Numbered from the stretch's first letter, positions 1 to 13,313 are shown. The stretch: 64,000 bases of DNA from Neopestalotiopsis rosae (GCA_023078685.1 JALGAS010000002.1:2728001-2792000), one strand, 5' to 3'. The notes: generated from the sequence alone by a model not told the origin. Program-made: numbers and translations.

Positions 1-3000
1 TCGCGTGTCGAGAGAATAAGAAATATATTTCCGTTTACTTTCCTTGGCCTCATGTCGGTAACATGATGGAAGGCGGGTTCGGTTTTGTTGGATCTCGACG
101 TACGGAGTATGACTGTATGACTGCCTGACCTAGTTATGTATGAATGTGTATACTATATGCACTAACGGCATCAAGCAAGCAATTCATTCATTCCATCAAG
201 CACTCGCACGAAAAGCACATGCCTATCTACGAATCTTGTTTGCCATGTCCGTTTTGTCTTCATCCAATCGCTCTAGGTGAACTGCCATCGTCCGGGATAT
301 TTCGATAATGTGCTCGTTTTGACTAATGTAGAGGACCGTAAATCTATGCCCAAGAATGCGATCACGCGGTCGCTCTTGCTTACACGCGGGATACCGAAAC
401 AGGTGAATGACCGAGGGAGAGCCAAAGAGAGCCAAATCATAAATGGACCTTGAAATTGACAAGGTCAAACATTGCGGTCACTGGCTGGGTTGTGCCTTCC
501 GTGCTTCCAATCAATCAATTAGTTTCTTGCAAATCTAATCAATCGAAGATAATCGTCGTCCTCGTCTAGAAAGAAATCACCTTGACATCGGACCACACAC
601 AACCCATTGCTCTCCGTCTATCGCCTGTCTCTTGCCTCTCTCCCTCCCTCTCTCTCTTTCAAGATCCTCTCGGCCGCAACGTCGCTTTTGCTCCTTGCTC
701 AATGGGAATATCCTATGCGCACAGGCAAGATTCTTCCGATTCCTATCATCTGCATTCGCCTCTCTCTTGTTGCACGCCTGCGAACCTGGCGATATCTGCT
801 TCATTGGACGCTCATGCAGATGATTCATTTACCATCTGCGGTCGGGATTGGACACAAACGTCTTTTCCTGATGTATGTACAACGCAGAATTTCTTGCGTT
901 GCGCTGGCCGTTACCCCGCGGCCCTTCTTTTCTGTTCATCTGCTTGGGTTGTCATGTTGCACGCATCTTTCGAAAGTACGATTCGGAGCAAAAAAAGAAG
1001 CGAAGCACGGGAACATCAACGCTTGCACAATCCGGAGAATCTGCAAAGGCGGCCAGTAGCTCCAGATATGGGATCGGTAATGCATCTCACCCAATGGCTT
1101 TGCCGTGAAGTGTTCCCTTCTCTCTATGCTCCTCCAACGATGGCCCTGGGTCCCTTGCATTTGTGCGACCCTTCTAATCACTACCTACTACACTGGCTAG
1201 TTTGTGTGTAACGAGTCTTGCAAAATAGTCGCGGATGGTGTGCAGGTGCTATGTTACTTTCTCTCGTTGCATTTTTTTCTTTTTCTTTTTTTTTCTTTTT
1301 CTCTCTTCTTCTATCCTCCACCTCCCCTATTGACACGCCTGCACATCATAATTTTTCTCTTCTCGGCACCATTTGCACCACATGGGCTTTGCTGCAATGT
1401 TGCCCATTATCATCATGATGCGCAGAGATCCATCAACCATCAGGTCGCTATTGAAAAATTCTGCAATTGCTCAATCAGTTCCCACCATCCTTGCCGAATT
1501 TCGCTTGTGGCCGCGCCATGACATCCAAAGTGCGTACATGACGGGCAAGGGGAGCAGCCGAGTCGGTAAAAAGTCGTATGGGCTGCAATGTAAGTAGTAT
1601 ATGGGTGGTGCACAGCTTTTCAAACCACCACACCACCCACAACAGACCCACGGGTCTTTCATGCCAGGCACTCAGCAATCCATCTGCCCAAAAGGAGGGT
1701 TCATGATTCCTACGCTCACAACTGGGAATATCAGCCTCGCCTCGCTGAACTCACTAACGGAGCCGCGGAAGAGGATCAGCTCCCGCCCCTTACGAGACTT
1801 AGATCTCGTAGGGGGGACGGGTTGGTGCTTTTCTGTGATACCCTGTTGAATGAAACCTGGGGGCTATTTTCTTGAGGACTAGGTTGGAAAGGTTGCACCT
1901 TTTTCTCTGTGAGGTCATAAGTTCCCGCAGGTCCGGATCCTTTTTCAGAGAGAGTCGTCTTATTTCAGTTAATCTGGGGCTTCCCGTTGCTACAGAAGAT
2001 GAGGGTGGCATTTGATGTTGGTTATGCGGCTGCGAGATTGCATGGTCGTAATTTGACATGCGTATAATGCATAGTTGCTACTCCTCCTCCACCCGTCCCA
2101 ACCAACAAAGACAAGGTAATCATCATAACCGCTCGGCCGCAGTACTCTCATGTTAATGCATTGGTCAAAGAGGGGGAACACAATTGTTGGCTCTTCTATA
2201 ACCCACGTTGTATAGTATAGAGGGATTTTTAAGCTCGGGTTATACATTTACAGTTGCAACCGAGCTTCTTGTGTCTCCCACGGGCCGTCCTGAATGGCAT
2301 CCTATACCTGGTCCATATCTGCGAGATGCCTGGCGAATCTGGGCCCAGGAGCAGAGCAACTCTTGCGCCTCGTCTCGTTCTGGACCCCCGGGCCCGAGAA
2401 GAAGATGGGCAGAGGGGGACGCCACACCGTTTCTCTATTCTAAGCTGGGGCAGCGGTGCGGCTTCCGTATCGTTGCTCGGTACTCAATTATGTACGGAGT
2501 ACATTGGGATGCATTGTGATTAGAGTTTGTGATGGGATGTATATGACTTACATGACGAGACTGGTCGAGAATGACAGATTTGGCCGAGACACCCGAGACA
2601 CAATGCAAACTCCGAAAATAAAGATCTCTTGCATTTTCAGCTACTCCATCGACACGGGCAATTGGCATGTGTAATTCCTTGTCCGGCTTTCGCTTGAAGT
2701 TGAAATCAAGAGAAAGGATCTTTCAAGAATAAACGCGCATTTAGCATCTGGGCTGTGTGTTCTATTCTGGAGACGGCAACCCGCATGAGTGAGTAGAATT
2801 CCTGCAAAGCACATCTTTGTTCGCTCTTGGAGATGCATTGGCCCAGCCACCCCCAAGGACCCCGATTCAAGAGGAAATGTAACGCCAACATGTTAGAGAC
2901 AAGAGACCGAGTTTATTGTTGGAGGTTTTCAAACGAGTCATTCACCAACAGAGAAAAATCATCTTGCTCTCTTTCTCTTCCAAATCACCTCGACGTCACG

Positions 3001-3354
3001 GAGCCATGCTTTTTTTTTTTTTCTAAACCACCGCCCCTGAGTAAGGTGGTTTAATGACATGTTCTGGATCTCACTCGCGGGCGCTTTGCTCCCAAACCTA
3101 CACGCCTTTACCTAGATGCACCTCTTTCCAAGATCGGCCAAGAATGGCTGAAATCCTGAAACCTCATACCTCATCCCCTTTTGTCCCCTTTCTTAGTCTA
3201 TCGCCACCACCAACAAAAACCATCACGTTCCTCGTTATGCAAGTGACGTTCCATTCAATCGGGAAATAGTGATGATGGTGAGAGACAAATGACCGAATCC
3301 TGCTCCTTATTCTCTCGTGTGTCATTCATTGTTCCGTTGGATGGTGTGTATGTG

Positions 3355-3392
3355 TGTGAGAGAGAAAGAAAGAGAGAGAGAGAGGAGCGCCT
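3355..3392. repeat. GT/GA-rich microsatellite
   Basis: A short run of GT dinucleotides passes into GA and GAAA units. It is a simple-sequence tract in non-coding DNA with no gene attached. Confidence 0.7.
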
Positions 3393-5290
3393 CCGAAGTA
3401 AGGAGAGAAGGAAGAGGTTGCCTTCTCGGCCTGCGGCTTCCGACCTCGCCGGACAAATAGTATTGTAAAGTAGAGACTTCGCGAGGCTATTGGCCAGGTT
3501 CGTCCTCGACCATCTCCGTTTGCATCTCGACTCTCAAAACCCCACGGTGGCACACCCCCCATCCCTCACCTCTTCTTTGCTCCCTCACACCCTGGAAAGG
3601 TACGTGAGCCGCATCCCAAGGGGATCAAAGTGGCGCTTCTCTTTTGTCACATCTTGTCATCTTTTTTCGCATACTGTCTTGTCTGTTGGAAGGTCTAGAT
3701 GATCACCGTGACGGCCGTGATGGTCCTGATGGTTGCATTCGGTAGAGGTCCGAGTCACACCATGAACGGACTTGTAGAGGAGGAGTTTTGTAGTCAGATC
3801 ATAGTCCTTAGGGGCTTGAAAGCAAGTGTGATATTGGCCGCCTATCCTTCCTTCCTGGGGCGGCACAAAGAGAAATGGGTGTTGGAAAGGGCGGATTTTG
3901 GTAGTAAGCCTTGGAAAGGCAGGAATGTGACGAAGCTGTGATAGGGAGATAAAGGAGCATACGGCCTGTCTTGCACGCCTGGCTGAGTAAACTACTCTCA
4001 TAGTCTGGGCTTTCTCCCGCTTACCATCAAATCCCTGTCGCTTGTCTATAGGGAGAACTCGCCCAGGTCCCTACAAGAATAAGTCATTTGCGTGCTCATG
4101 GTTGCCTGGCTGCCTAGGGGTCGAGGGCCTCGAGGGGGACTTTCGCTCAGCCACCCCTGAGAAAGCCGTCGGTAGATGCCATATGTCAAAGAGCGACCTT
4201 CATGCGGCTAACTGGCTTTCCGGATGTTTCCCGTCGTGACGATCATATAACATTTATAACCCCCGGTGGGTCTAGTAGAGTTGATCATAAGGGACCGAGG
4301 CGTCGCGCTGGAGCTAGCGAGGTTCTAGTTAGTGCTTTCTATGCTTGGATCATCTCATCAATGGCTGTTTCCAAAGTAACCAACATCTCATGCTCGTCAC
4401 TAGTTGCTTCATTGGTAAATGCAAATAGTTTATCTTATTGGCCATACATTCCGGCTTATGAGAGATGACCGAGGCAATCGTCAGACGGGTCACAAACAGG
4501 ATTTGTCAAAAAGCAGGATCATTGTAAGACTGTAATCGTATGGATGCGATGATGATGATGGTGGTATTACTTCCTTCAGTGCCACTCACTACCTAGGTAA
4601 GCAAGGCAAAAGCTGCGCTGCTAACTAACTAACTGGGCCGCCCGCGGGTTGAGGGGGACAGGCCCTCCGGCGCATTTCTCCAACATCTCCCGATGGTTGC
4701 ACACAGCTAAAGCGAAAATGCCACGGGCCACACCCCCCGAGGGATACCCGGGCTGAGCCATACACTCGGTATTACGGGCCAAAAGGGCCCAACAGTGAAC
4801 CAATAACCTCCCCCAAGCCCTTTCTCCCAACCCAAATGGAAGGAGAAAACAAGAAGCCTGAGTAAGCTTGGCCAAAACCTTGTGACTCATTCATTCCCAC
4901 CAAGACGGAGCTTCTCGTTGTGTAGGTTTGTCACCATTGTGCTCCTTTTAGCACCCATGTCTCCGGGCTGAGACCTATTGGGTTTGCGACAAAAACCAAA
5001 CGAAGCTCCGCCTGTGACTCCTTGGGGGAGCTGGAGCTTTTTAACTCCAAGGTAATCACGTCGCGTCTCGCGCCACGTGCCACACAGCACCACCCCAAAG
5101 AAGTCATTAAACATGACTTTGGAGTGGCTCTGACTGGATGTGACTCCCACATGGTGGAGGGGGCTTATGTGGCTGGCCACACACCATCCCGACCAAATCT
5201 CCAATCGCCGCCGTCAAAGCACGCCTGCGCGCAAAGTCTTCTCTATGATGCAACGAAACGCGTGTGGCTGACGGTAAACAAGCTCGCGCT

Positions 5291-5388
5291 TGTAAAGGGG
5301 GGTATCAAAAAATTTGTAAATGTAAATGTAAATATGAATGTGAAAAAATAAGAAGCGTGTAAAGGGGGTATCATATGTTGGGGTATCA
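5291..5388. repeat. repeated 16-mer ending in GGGGTATCA
   Basis: TGTAAAGGGGGGTATCA at 5291-5307 recurs with one G fewer at 5358-5373, and the core GGGGTATCA appears a third time at 5380-5388. Between them lies a short TGTAAA-type tandem (about 5315-5342). The array lies about 150 bp past the stop of the small minus-strand gene, so it could be in its 3' untranslated region. Confidence 0.65.
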
Positions 5389-5543
5389 TAAAATATGAGT
5401 CGTAAAATGAAATGATGCTGATGTGTGATCTGGGTCATGATGTTAGCAGTCATTCAAAGAAAAGGTGTAAGCCGTGTAAGCCATGATTACTCACCATTTC
5501 CGCCATGCAAAAAGTAAAAATCCAAAAGGCGACAATGCGCTCT

Positions 5544-6035
5544 TCACTCAACTGCCTCATCGATGGGTGCCATGGCGCCGCTCTTGGCCTTGGGGCTCTT
5601 CTTGGCCGAGCCGCCGCTGCCGCGGCGAGCCCGCTTGGCCAGCTGGGCCTGCTGCTTGCGGCGCTCCTTCTCTGCGACGACGAGGCGGATGGCCTCGCGG
5701 TTCATGGCGGCCTGCTGCTCGCGCTGCATGTGCAAGAAGTTGTCCTCGTCCAGCATGGCTGCGCTGCCGCCGATCATGTTGGTCTGGTAGGGTGACCCCG
5801 AGGCGGCGCTGCTGGCGCTGCTGTGCGAGGTCATGCTGCGCGAGTCCACCTCGTCCAGGTCCAAAAGGTCATCGTCGGACAGGTAGGATGAGGCGCGCTC
5901 GGGTCGTTGCCACGAGGGGAATGCGCAGCTCGACTGGTGGTAGGCGGATGGGCTCGAGAGGTAGCTGCTGGGGCCGATGTCGAGCGGTTGTGTTACTGAG
6001 CTCATGGAGCTGTAGGATCCGTACGAGCCGTACAT
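5544..6035 (-). CDS. small hypothetical protein, Ser-rich N-terminus and basic C-terminus (163 aa)
   Basis: Single-exon gene. The ATG at 6035 lies in a good fungal context (ACAAAATG) and the frame ends in TGA. The G+C-rich, third-position-biased codons differ clearly from the flanking DNA, which is the main reason to call it real. Residues 1-60 are rich in Tyr, Ser, Gly and Pro; an acidic patch (DDDLLDLDEVD) follows near residue 55; residues 98-135 are predicted helical and Gln/Arg/Lys-rich (MQREQQAAMNREAIRL, then EKERRKQQAQLAKRARR); the end is a Lys-rich low-complexity tail that could be a nuclear signal. No known domain is recognised. Its isolation in a very long non-coding stretch resembles fungal regulatory or developmental genes, but function is unknown. 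Confidence 0.72.
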   Translation of the reverse strand: MYGSYGSYSSMSSVTQPLDIGPSSYLSSPSAYHQSSCAFPSWQRPERASSYLSDDDLLDLDEVDSRSMTSHSSASSAASGSPYQTNMIGGSAAMLDEDNFLHMQREQQAAMNREAIRLVVAEKERRKQQAQLAKRARRGSGGSAKKSPKAKSGAMAPIDEAVE

Positions 6036-8218
6036 TTTGTATGTGTGTGTATTTGACGACTTTCGATCTCGAAATATATCTCTTATATCGGTTTGGTTTA
6101 TCGCGGTATTGCCCGCTGGGTGCGCGATGTTGTTGGTAGATATGGGCGTGTAAGTGATAAGAACCCCAGATAGATAGATAGGCTGGCGTATTATAGTAAT
6201 CCTCGGTTGTAGTTGTTGTAGTAGTAATAGTCGTTGGTCAAGACGAAGCTCGAGTAGTATAATAGAAATGATGTGGTGTTATCTGATGATCAGAACGGAA
6301 GGGATCAAAACTCTGGTAGGATATGGTGAGCGAGGCACGGGATGGATATATATCACGGGGAACCAGGGACAAGGAAATAGAAAAGGCGGCATGATTCATA
6401 TTGGACCGAGACTAGAGGTACAATAAACAGGACTAAGTTATCGTAGTGGTGGGCACCCGGGGCCTGGGGGGGCGGACAGGCTGCGGCTGGCTTGCTTCTC
6501 TCACCCCCACATCCACCACGCGAGAAAGTAGCGGTAAGGTCGCCGCGTTTTGCATGGGCTGGGAACTTTTTGCCAGTATTGGGGGATGGCGGATGGGATG
6601 CTGACACAAACGTCGCCAAATTTGGTATACCTACGGTATTTAGCGGATCGCGTAGTCAAAAGTAGTGCACGATACGATACCCGCGGTCCGTTTGGTTCCA
6701 GTCACCCAAATCCGCAAATCCAGTCCAGTCCAGGCGGTCCAGTCAGAACTCGAGGTACATACTGGACCTACCAGAGGTAGCCTAGGTGATGTATCCCTCG
6801 TACTCTGGTAGCCCCGACTCACTGACTTGGTTGCAAGACGACGGCTCGGAAACCAGGGCCTCTTTGGCCTGTCGCCCAGACCGCCTCTGTCTGTCCGCCT
6901 GTCTGGGAGCCTGGCAAGCCTGAACAGCCTGCACCTGTCTGACTCCCGCAGCCAATCACATCCTCGGCGTTTTTTATTTTCCCATTATTTTTTTACCTCT
7001 CGACACTTGTTTTTTTGCCATATTTTGCAGCTCGGGCATGTTTCCGGCGACACTAGAAGCCTAGCCAGCCTAGCCCGGTCACTTCCCGCCGGCGAAAAGG
7101 GTCCCTTTTTGCCTTTTTCCCTGCTTTTCCCATGTCACGGTACGAGATTCCGGTAAACGGGAAAGCAAAGAGGAAGTACGGAATTACTGCCTAGGTTGTA
7201 GATCCTGTACGCGAGACGAGTTACATTTTCGTACTTTTTGTTTCGCAACCATTATTGACATGAAACTATCAGCATGTGGGTGGCTACTTTTTTATTTTAT
7301 TTTATCCTGCTTGTGTTTTCTTTCCATGACCGCCATGACCTCGGAACCCTGGTTGCATTTATTTGTTTATTATTTGTTTGTTCATTTTGATATATTGATC
7401 TGTTTGATTGTCTGCTTGTTTGCTTTCCAACATGTATAGTGTGCAGCAGATAATATTTCCGTCATCAATAATTAATCCTCAATACATTGTTGAGGCGTCG
7501 GTATGATATGCGACCAGTCTATTTTTACAAGCTTGCTTTTGGCGCTCGAGGCCCCCAAAATGTGGAAGGTCCGCTTCCTGATTCCTTCCTTTCAGCAGTC
7601 AGAGTCACAGTGCCGTGCCCTATAGGATTTATTGGATGGGACGGATGCGAAAATACAACGACGTCAGCATTCTAATTACAAACACGCACAACCACACACA
7701 CGCACACTCCCAACACCTTTCTCTTCCTCATGAGTTTTACATGTGCTTATTCCAAGGCATGGCCATCCATTGCCGAACAGCCCCGAGGCAAACAGGTTCA
7801 TCGTCGTGGATGCGTGTTACATTAGGATTGTCATAATCTTAGCTTCCGGCTGCCCTTGTTTCCGCGACTCGTTTCTTGGAGACAAGTAGACTGCTCAATT
7901 CATGTACCTGGCCGTTGCCCAACGCCCGCAGCAGCTAACAGTACAGCACAAGGCCCCCTACCCTAACCCCGTAAGTTGGGTCAAACAAACGACTCGCATA
8001 CCAAACCTATTTCTAGTGACCAGTTGGTGATGGCTGCGCGCAAACGCCCCAGAATTCTGGTACTATGTATGCACCGAATAATCTAGTGTCGTTGCTTTGG
8101 AAGTGGAATTTCCCAGGCCTGTTGGGTTGGGACCACGAAACCCTTCATTTCGTTCTCGTCGGCGTCGTTGCCCGAGCACACCACAGAGACAGACACCTCA
8201 TATCTTTGCCCAGCTCCT

Positions 8219-8228
8219 TACCTAGGTA
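8219..8228. promoter_or_regulatory. TACCTAGGTA palindrome (second copy; first at 4590-4599)
   Basis: The same perfect 10-bp palindrome occurs at 4590-4599 and 8219-8228, both in the gene-poor left third. A chance pair in 64 kb would be unusual, though the shorter core CCTAGG is not over-represented. It may be a dimeric protein-binding site; nothing links it to a gene. Confidence 0.3.
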
Positions 8229-8687
8229 TCGGGCACCGAACGGGGCCCAGTTCGTCTGTGATCCATCCCGACTCATCCACGTATCCCACGAGGTGTAATC
8301 TAGGTGCTCCATAGAGGCAGGCAGGCAGTGGTAACCTTACCTCGAGCTTCCATCGCCCACTCGCCCACTCACCCACTCTATGCGACTGCAGTTGCGCTGC
8401 GCCTTTGCCTGCTGGCTTTGAGTCATAATTCATTTTGCAGATGCTCCGCCTGCCGTCGTGTCTGACTTGTTACACAGGTGTTCGGTCGCCAGCCAGTCGA
8501 TCTGGTCTCTTGCTGGTCTGGGGAAACTGCTGAGCTCCTGAGCTGCTGACAGCCCGTTCCCCAGGCTAACGTAAGGTTTCCCCGTACTACCTAAGCCAAG
8601 GCGCACATCTCTCAGTGGCTGCTCCAGTGTTTCCCGCTCCCTCGCGGCCACTTGCCCTTCCGCTGCCGTCTGACCCAGTGGTTAGCT

Positions 8688-8733
8688 TTCTAGGGGTTCA
8701 AGTGATGCATTTGCGCTACACCACCCCCTAGAA
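8688..8733. repeat. 9-bp perfect inverted repeat with 28-base loop
   Basis: TTCTAGGGG at 8688-8696 is matched by CCCCTAGAA at 8725-8733. The loop contains a sequence that reads like a tRNA A-box on the minus strand, but no tRNA cloverleaf can be drawn. It could be a transcript hairpin or a chance arm pair. Confidence 0.4.
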
Positions 8734-9028
8734 CCAGCTGCGCTTCTACGCAACTCCTGACAACTTACATAGTATCGCCCAAGCTGTAATGCTTATCTTT
8801 GTATCACTTCCCAGATCGCTGGTAACTTTGAGTGACCGGGCTTACAAGGTCAGAACTATCGGTCAGAGATGCAGCAGATCGACGGGGGGGATGGCTGGGC
8901 AATCTGCCGGCCGCTCTGCATGCAAACGACCAAAACGACGTTCTGGAAATGCGATGTCTATTTTGACCGCTTCGTTCAGCTGCGCCTAGAGTCCTAGACA
9001 ACAAGCAAGCCAACGCAGCACAGCAGCT

Positions 9029-9052
9029 CACACACACACACACACACACACA
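9029..9052. repeat. (CA)12 microsatellite
   Basis: Twelve uninterrupted CA units in non-coding DNA, followed by an imperfect extension to about 9063. Confidence 0.85.
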
Positions 9053-12000
9053 TAGACACACACTACTCTAGAAATCTTGAATTTCCCCATGTCAAATCAA
9101 ACGGCTAGAAGGTGTCAGAATAGGCATCTCCACTCAACCGTCCATGTCCCCGTCTGCTGTCGTCCAGTGCCAAGAATGGCAACAGCAGAAAAACGACTCG
9201 GCTGGCGGGCGGACGGCAACGCTATGCGGTCTTGCCAGGTATGGTAATGACGCTAGAAGCCACCTGGAAGCCACGAAGAAGCTTGTCATGACTCGACTCG
9301 ACCGACTAAACCTTGAACAGAAGGCCCTCGCGGGTGTTGTTGCTGGCAATCTGGCTTGCTGGATGATTTTGCGTCCTACCCGCCAGCTGCGCTCGGGTGG
9401 ACTTCTTAGTATCTTCTCTGCTCGCCAATCAAGACCCGTGGCTAATGACTCTTTCCAAACAACGGAACACCCGTTTTGCTCCGAGGGTTGGACGTGCACG
9501 ACCGCGAGACGCGCTGTCGGCTGCTCCTTAGCATTTTGGTAAAAAGGGCAATTGATTGCCACACGTATCCAGGCAAACGCTACGAGGTTCATACTGAGCA
9601 GTTCCGGAAACCCCCCGCCCTCGCCCGTCAGCTTGGACCCTGAGCCGACGAAGCCTGACACAGATCAGCGAAGATCGTGGAGAGTCCAAAGAAACCTGGG
9701 GTAAAGAGGCTTCGATAGTAGCTGGCAGCTCAGGGACCCTTTCCCGTGTCAGCATTACCCGACTCACGTAAAGCTGCTGATACTTCCTATTCCGGTATCC
9801 ATTAGCAGAAAAAGGCTTTACATTTATCCAATATTCAGCTGGCCGTTGAACCCTAACTTTGGACGCCTACATACGATAATACAACAATACATACAATACA
9901 ACCCCTTTCATCCGTCCATCCGCGCAAGACTTTTGGCAAACTCGCAATCCATCTCATGCATCCCCCTAATCGTTGCCAAAACAGGATTGCCCGCCTGAGT
10001 CAGACGAAGGGAAGATTACTTGCGATTTCTGCTGCTTACTGTCGTATTGCAGCAAAAGACATATGATGCACAGGAAGCAAGAAATAACTGTATTTGCATA
10101 CCAAGGTCAATAATAAGCAGATCCTATCCTGAATCCTGGGAAGCCAAAACCCAAAGAAAGAGACAATGATATCAAACTTTTAATTGTTGATGGATTGTCG
10201 AAAAGTACGATGGCAGACAAGGGTTCAAATTCCCACCAATGGCGCTTCAACCTTCCCGCTTCCGCGGACGGTTGGAAAACCATGGGCAAGAGCTTCCGGT
10301 CGGCTGCATGCATACAAAAAAGAAAAGAAACAATATATCAATACGCAAGTACGGATGAAACTTTGCAACATTTGTTTTGTTTTAGCTGTCTGTCAGTCAG
10401 TAGCCGGGAACTACGACATACACAGACTGTGAGTCAAAACCCAGCGGCGTTTTACCGATATGCCTCAGACATGGCAATTATGATGACGACCCGGAACTAC
10501 ATATACTTATCCAGCGACAAGAGATCGCGAGTTGGTGCCATTATCCAGAGGGCGAACCGTGCTGGCTGACACTCTGACCACCCTACGCCTCGCCTTGTTC
10601 TACCCCAAGCTGGAGATAGGATCGACTTCGGTATTTTCCCGGTGGGACCAGAAATGGGATTTCCGATCAAGCAAAGACTCAGCTCTGCTCAGTGCGCCGC
10701 CCTATTTACGGGGTAAAGATTTCTTACATACACCCAGACCACCAGATCTGTAACAATTTACGATGCTCGGACTGATACGTGCCGCAACGGAGGATTGTAA
10801 GAAATCATCCCAAAGCACGTTCGTGACATCCTTCCGGTACTACATGCTACTTACTATTACTGTCTGTCTGTCTTGCAAAATGTTGGAATGAATGGCTTTC
10901 CGGGACCGACAACCATTGTTGGGGCCATGTAACGGTGAGTTGGCGCGTTGGTGCTTGTTTCTTAGGAGTTGAATTACACCGAAGCTAGAAAGGCGCATTT
11001 CCCGACTCGGTTGTTCTTTTTTTGTTGCCCGGTAGATTGTCGCACCTCGGGGCAAGTCGTGCCCAGTAGATCTTATCATTTGCCTTGTCAGTGTCCCGCC
11101 TCGAGGGGATCTAGGGGAATCTCTTCTCCCAACTCCTCCCCTTGTGGAGCTTGCCTTGCTTGCTTTGCCGGGGTGTAGGGACCCAGGGACCCTCGGGTGG
11201 GGAAACGGATTTGACAGATCGTCGGTGGTTCGGTCTGGGTACCGACTTGAAAGAGAATCGTGGGGCTGGCTTTTTGCTCACTTTGAGGAGCTTCTCCTCC
11301 TCTAGTGTGCTCCGATAGATGGTAGTTTTTTTTCCCTAGTAGCCGAGATGCAACCGAGATAATGGAATCGGTTCCGTTTTCTTGCTTTTTGCCAGTTTGC
11401 CGGTTTTGCCAGTTCGCGCAGTATGTTCTCAAGTTCTCCATATTCCCAATCTAAAGTTTTCCTATTCGCCTCTTTCTGTTTCATTTGCAGTGGCGGATGT
11501 CAAACCCACATACGCGGACAAGTGGGAAAAGCAAAAGATGAAATGCATGTCTACCATCAGTAAAAAGCACGATCCGGGTTGATAGGTCAAAAATGAATCA
11601 AGAAGAAGAAAGACAAGATGCAAGACATTGGACGGATCGACCTTCCCGGGATGCAGAATCTAGTCTTTTGGAGAGCATCAACAATAAAGAAAACGATTGA
11701 ACCATATTTACGAGGTTCATCGTAACAAAGAAATCTAGACTTTTATGATACATGACTAATTCTGTAGGCAAGCACTCTATGGGCACTTGCACCAAGCGGC
11801 GCACGGCATATACTGCAGACGCATATTCACATGTACCACCATATTGTAGTCCACATACACATGGCAGTGAAACGTTGCAGGATAGGGCAACCGACAGCAT
11901 TTGCATGGTCCAGCGGGAAACCCTCTCTTACTATAGTAGAAGCTATCTTTACAGATACTACAGTCTGAGCAAACGGGTCGGTAGGCTGGCCGCATCAGAT

Positions 12001-13313
12001 CTCACTTCTCTTTTTCCTTACCTTTTCTCCCTGTTTTTGTTTGAATTGCCCTGATATGAACCTGTATGATTGCCAACGACGTGCTTCCCTCGGAATTGAA
12101 GCAAACAACTTATTTTCTTTCTCCCTCCCTCGGACCCAGCACGCGCGCTTCCGCTGCCCGGGTAAGTGTCAGGGGCGTCTTTTTCCTTTTCTTCTTTCGT
12201 GTGCGTGTAGTATAAAGCAAAATCGCCAATCTGGCAAGCGATCTCAAAACTATCTTGGGGGAGGGGAGGATACAATCATACAACCCATAGGAAAGACCGG
12301 ACCGGCTCCATGAACAGCCTTCTCCAATAATTGACGAGCAAACATATACAGAATCTGTGTGTGTGTGTTGCGTCTTTTCACAAGAAAAAGCTTGTGTTGC
12401 CGGATTGGACTTGTCCGGCAGTCAATCCGGCCTCCCCGGAGTTTTTTTTTTCTCATGGCGGTGTCGTCGTCGGAAAGGACCAGAAAAAGTTTGATGACGA
12501 GTATACTCACAATTGACCATACAGAAAAGAATAAAAAATGTGCCTACTCACAGACGAGAAAGAGAGAAGGGGGAAAAAGCCAACGCGCGCGCATACGTAT
12601 CGATTGGCGTAGAAGCAAACGCCAGAAAGCTACCGGCAGAATAAAGAGGAGGGGCCAATGTCTCCCAACACGGACCCGATTGAGCATTTGGTGATGGTGT
12701 GGACGGAACTCAGGCCTTGTGGTGGTGGATGGTCGACCTGACCGTTGGGAACCTCTTCTATCGCTCGTTTTCATACAGAAATGTGTTTTTCTTGCAGGTA
12801 GGTGTGTGTGTTTCGCAGACTATGGCAAGGGTTTTGGATATCTCTTTCTGTCGTGACACACACCACTCACACATTTCCCAACCCGTCGGACCTGTCTCCG
12901 GCGAGGGAGGTCGCGTTGAGGCCTAACCATTGGTACTGGCTTGATGGCTACCTACAGACATACATAATAGGCGAGCAGGGCGGCACCAGGGGATTGGAAT
13001 TGGGTTTTTTTCTTTCTTTCTTACGTTTGTTGCTATGATCTCTGGCAAGCATCTTTTTTTTTCCTTTCCTTTTCTTTTCATGACTCTCTCGCTACAGGGG
13101 AGCCCTGCCTATATAATTCGCGGCCGCTCATTTGATGCGACCATCCCCCCCCCGCCCGGCCTCATCACAGCGTTGTGAAAGGGCCTCGCTAAAGTATTGT
13201 GCCTTTGCGGCTTTCCTTGTTCTCGGTTTCTCGTTTGTCGCTTTTCTCAGGTTTCACCGCGCACGCGAAGTGATGAGAAGGAGATTTGAAAAATTTTCCG
13301 CTCATCACAGACC

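Larger units (their letters stand above)
1..5543. other. gene-free stretch left of the small gene
   Basis: No open frame here looks like a protein family I know, and the frames present overlap each other on both strands without codon structure. The stretch holds pyrimidine-rich tracts (about 636-663 and 1264-1312), a T-run near 3010, a GA-rich microsatellite near 3355-3392, a 10-bp palindrome at 4590 and a repeated 16-mer near 5291 and 5358. Such CT-rich tracts are typical of fungal promoters and leaders, so part may be control DNA of a gene beyond the left edge. I cannot assign a transcript. Confidence 0.6.

Noticed and set aside
223..468. 81-codon minus-strand frame
   Set aside because: Partly protein-like but no motif, no splice partner and no coding bias; not enough to call.
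582..1211. 209-codon plus-strand frame after a CT-rich tract
   Set aside because: Composition follows the pyrimidine-rich DNA; three overlapping frames are equally long; no family features.
9134..9661. Open frames of 175 (minus) and 132 (plus) codons on opposite strands
   Set aside because: They overlap, have no motif or codon bias, and their sequence is Arg/Ser-rich in the manner of chance frames.
10215..10245. B-box-like GGGTTCAAATTCCC
   Set aside because: No matching A-box or acceptor stem, so not a tRNA.
10195..10569. 124-codon plus-strand frame
   Set aside because: No family resemblance, and begins inside a stretch without promoter or codon signal.
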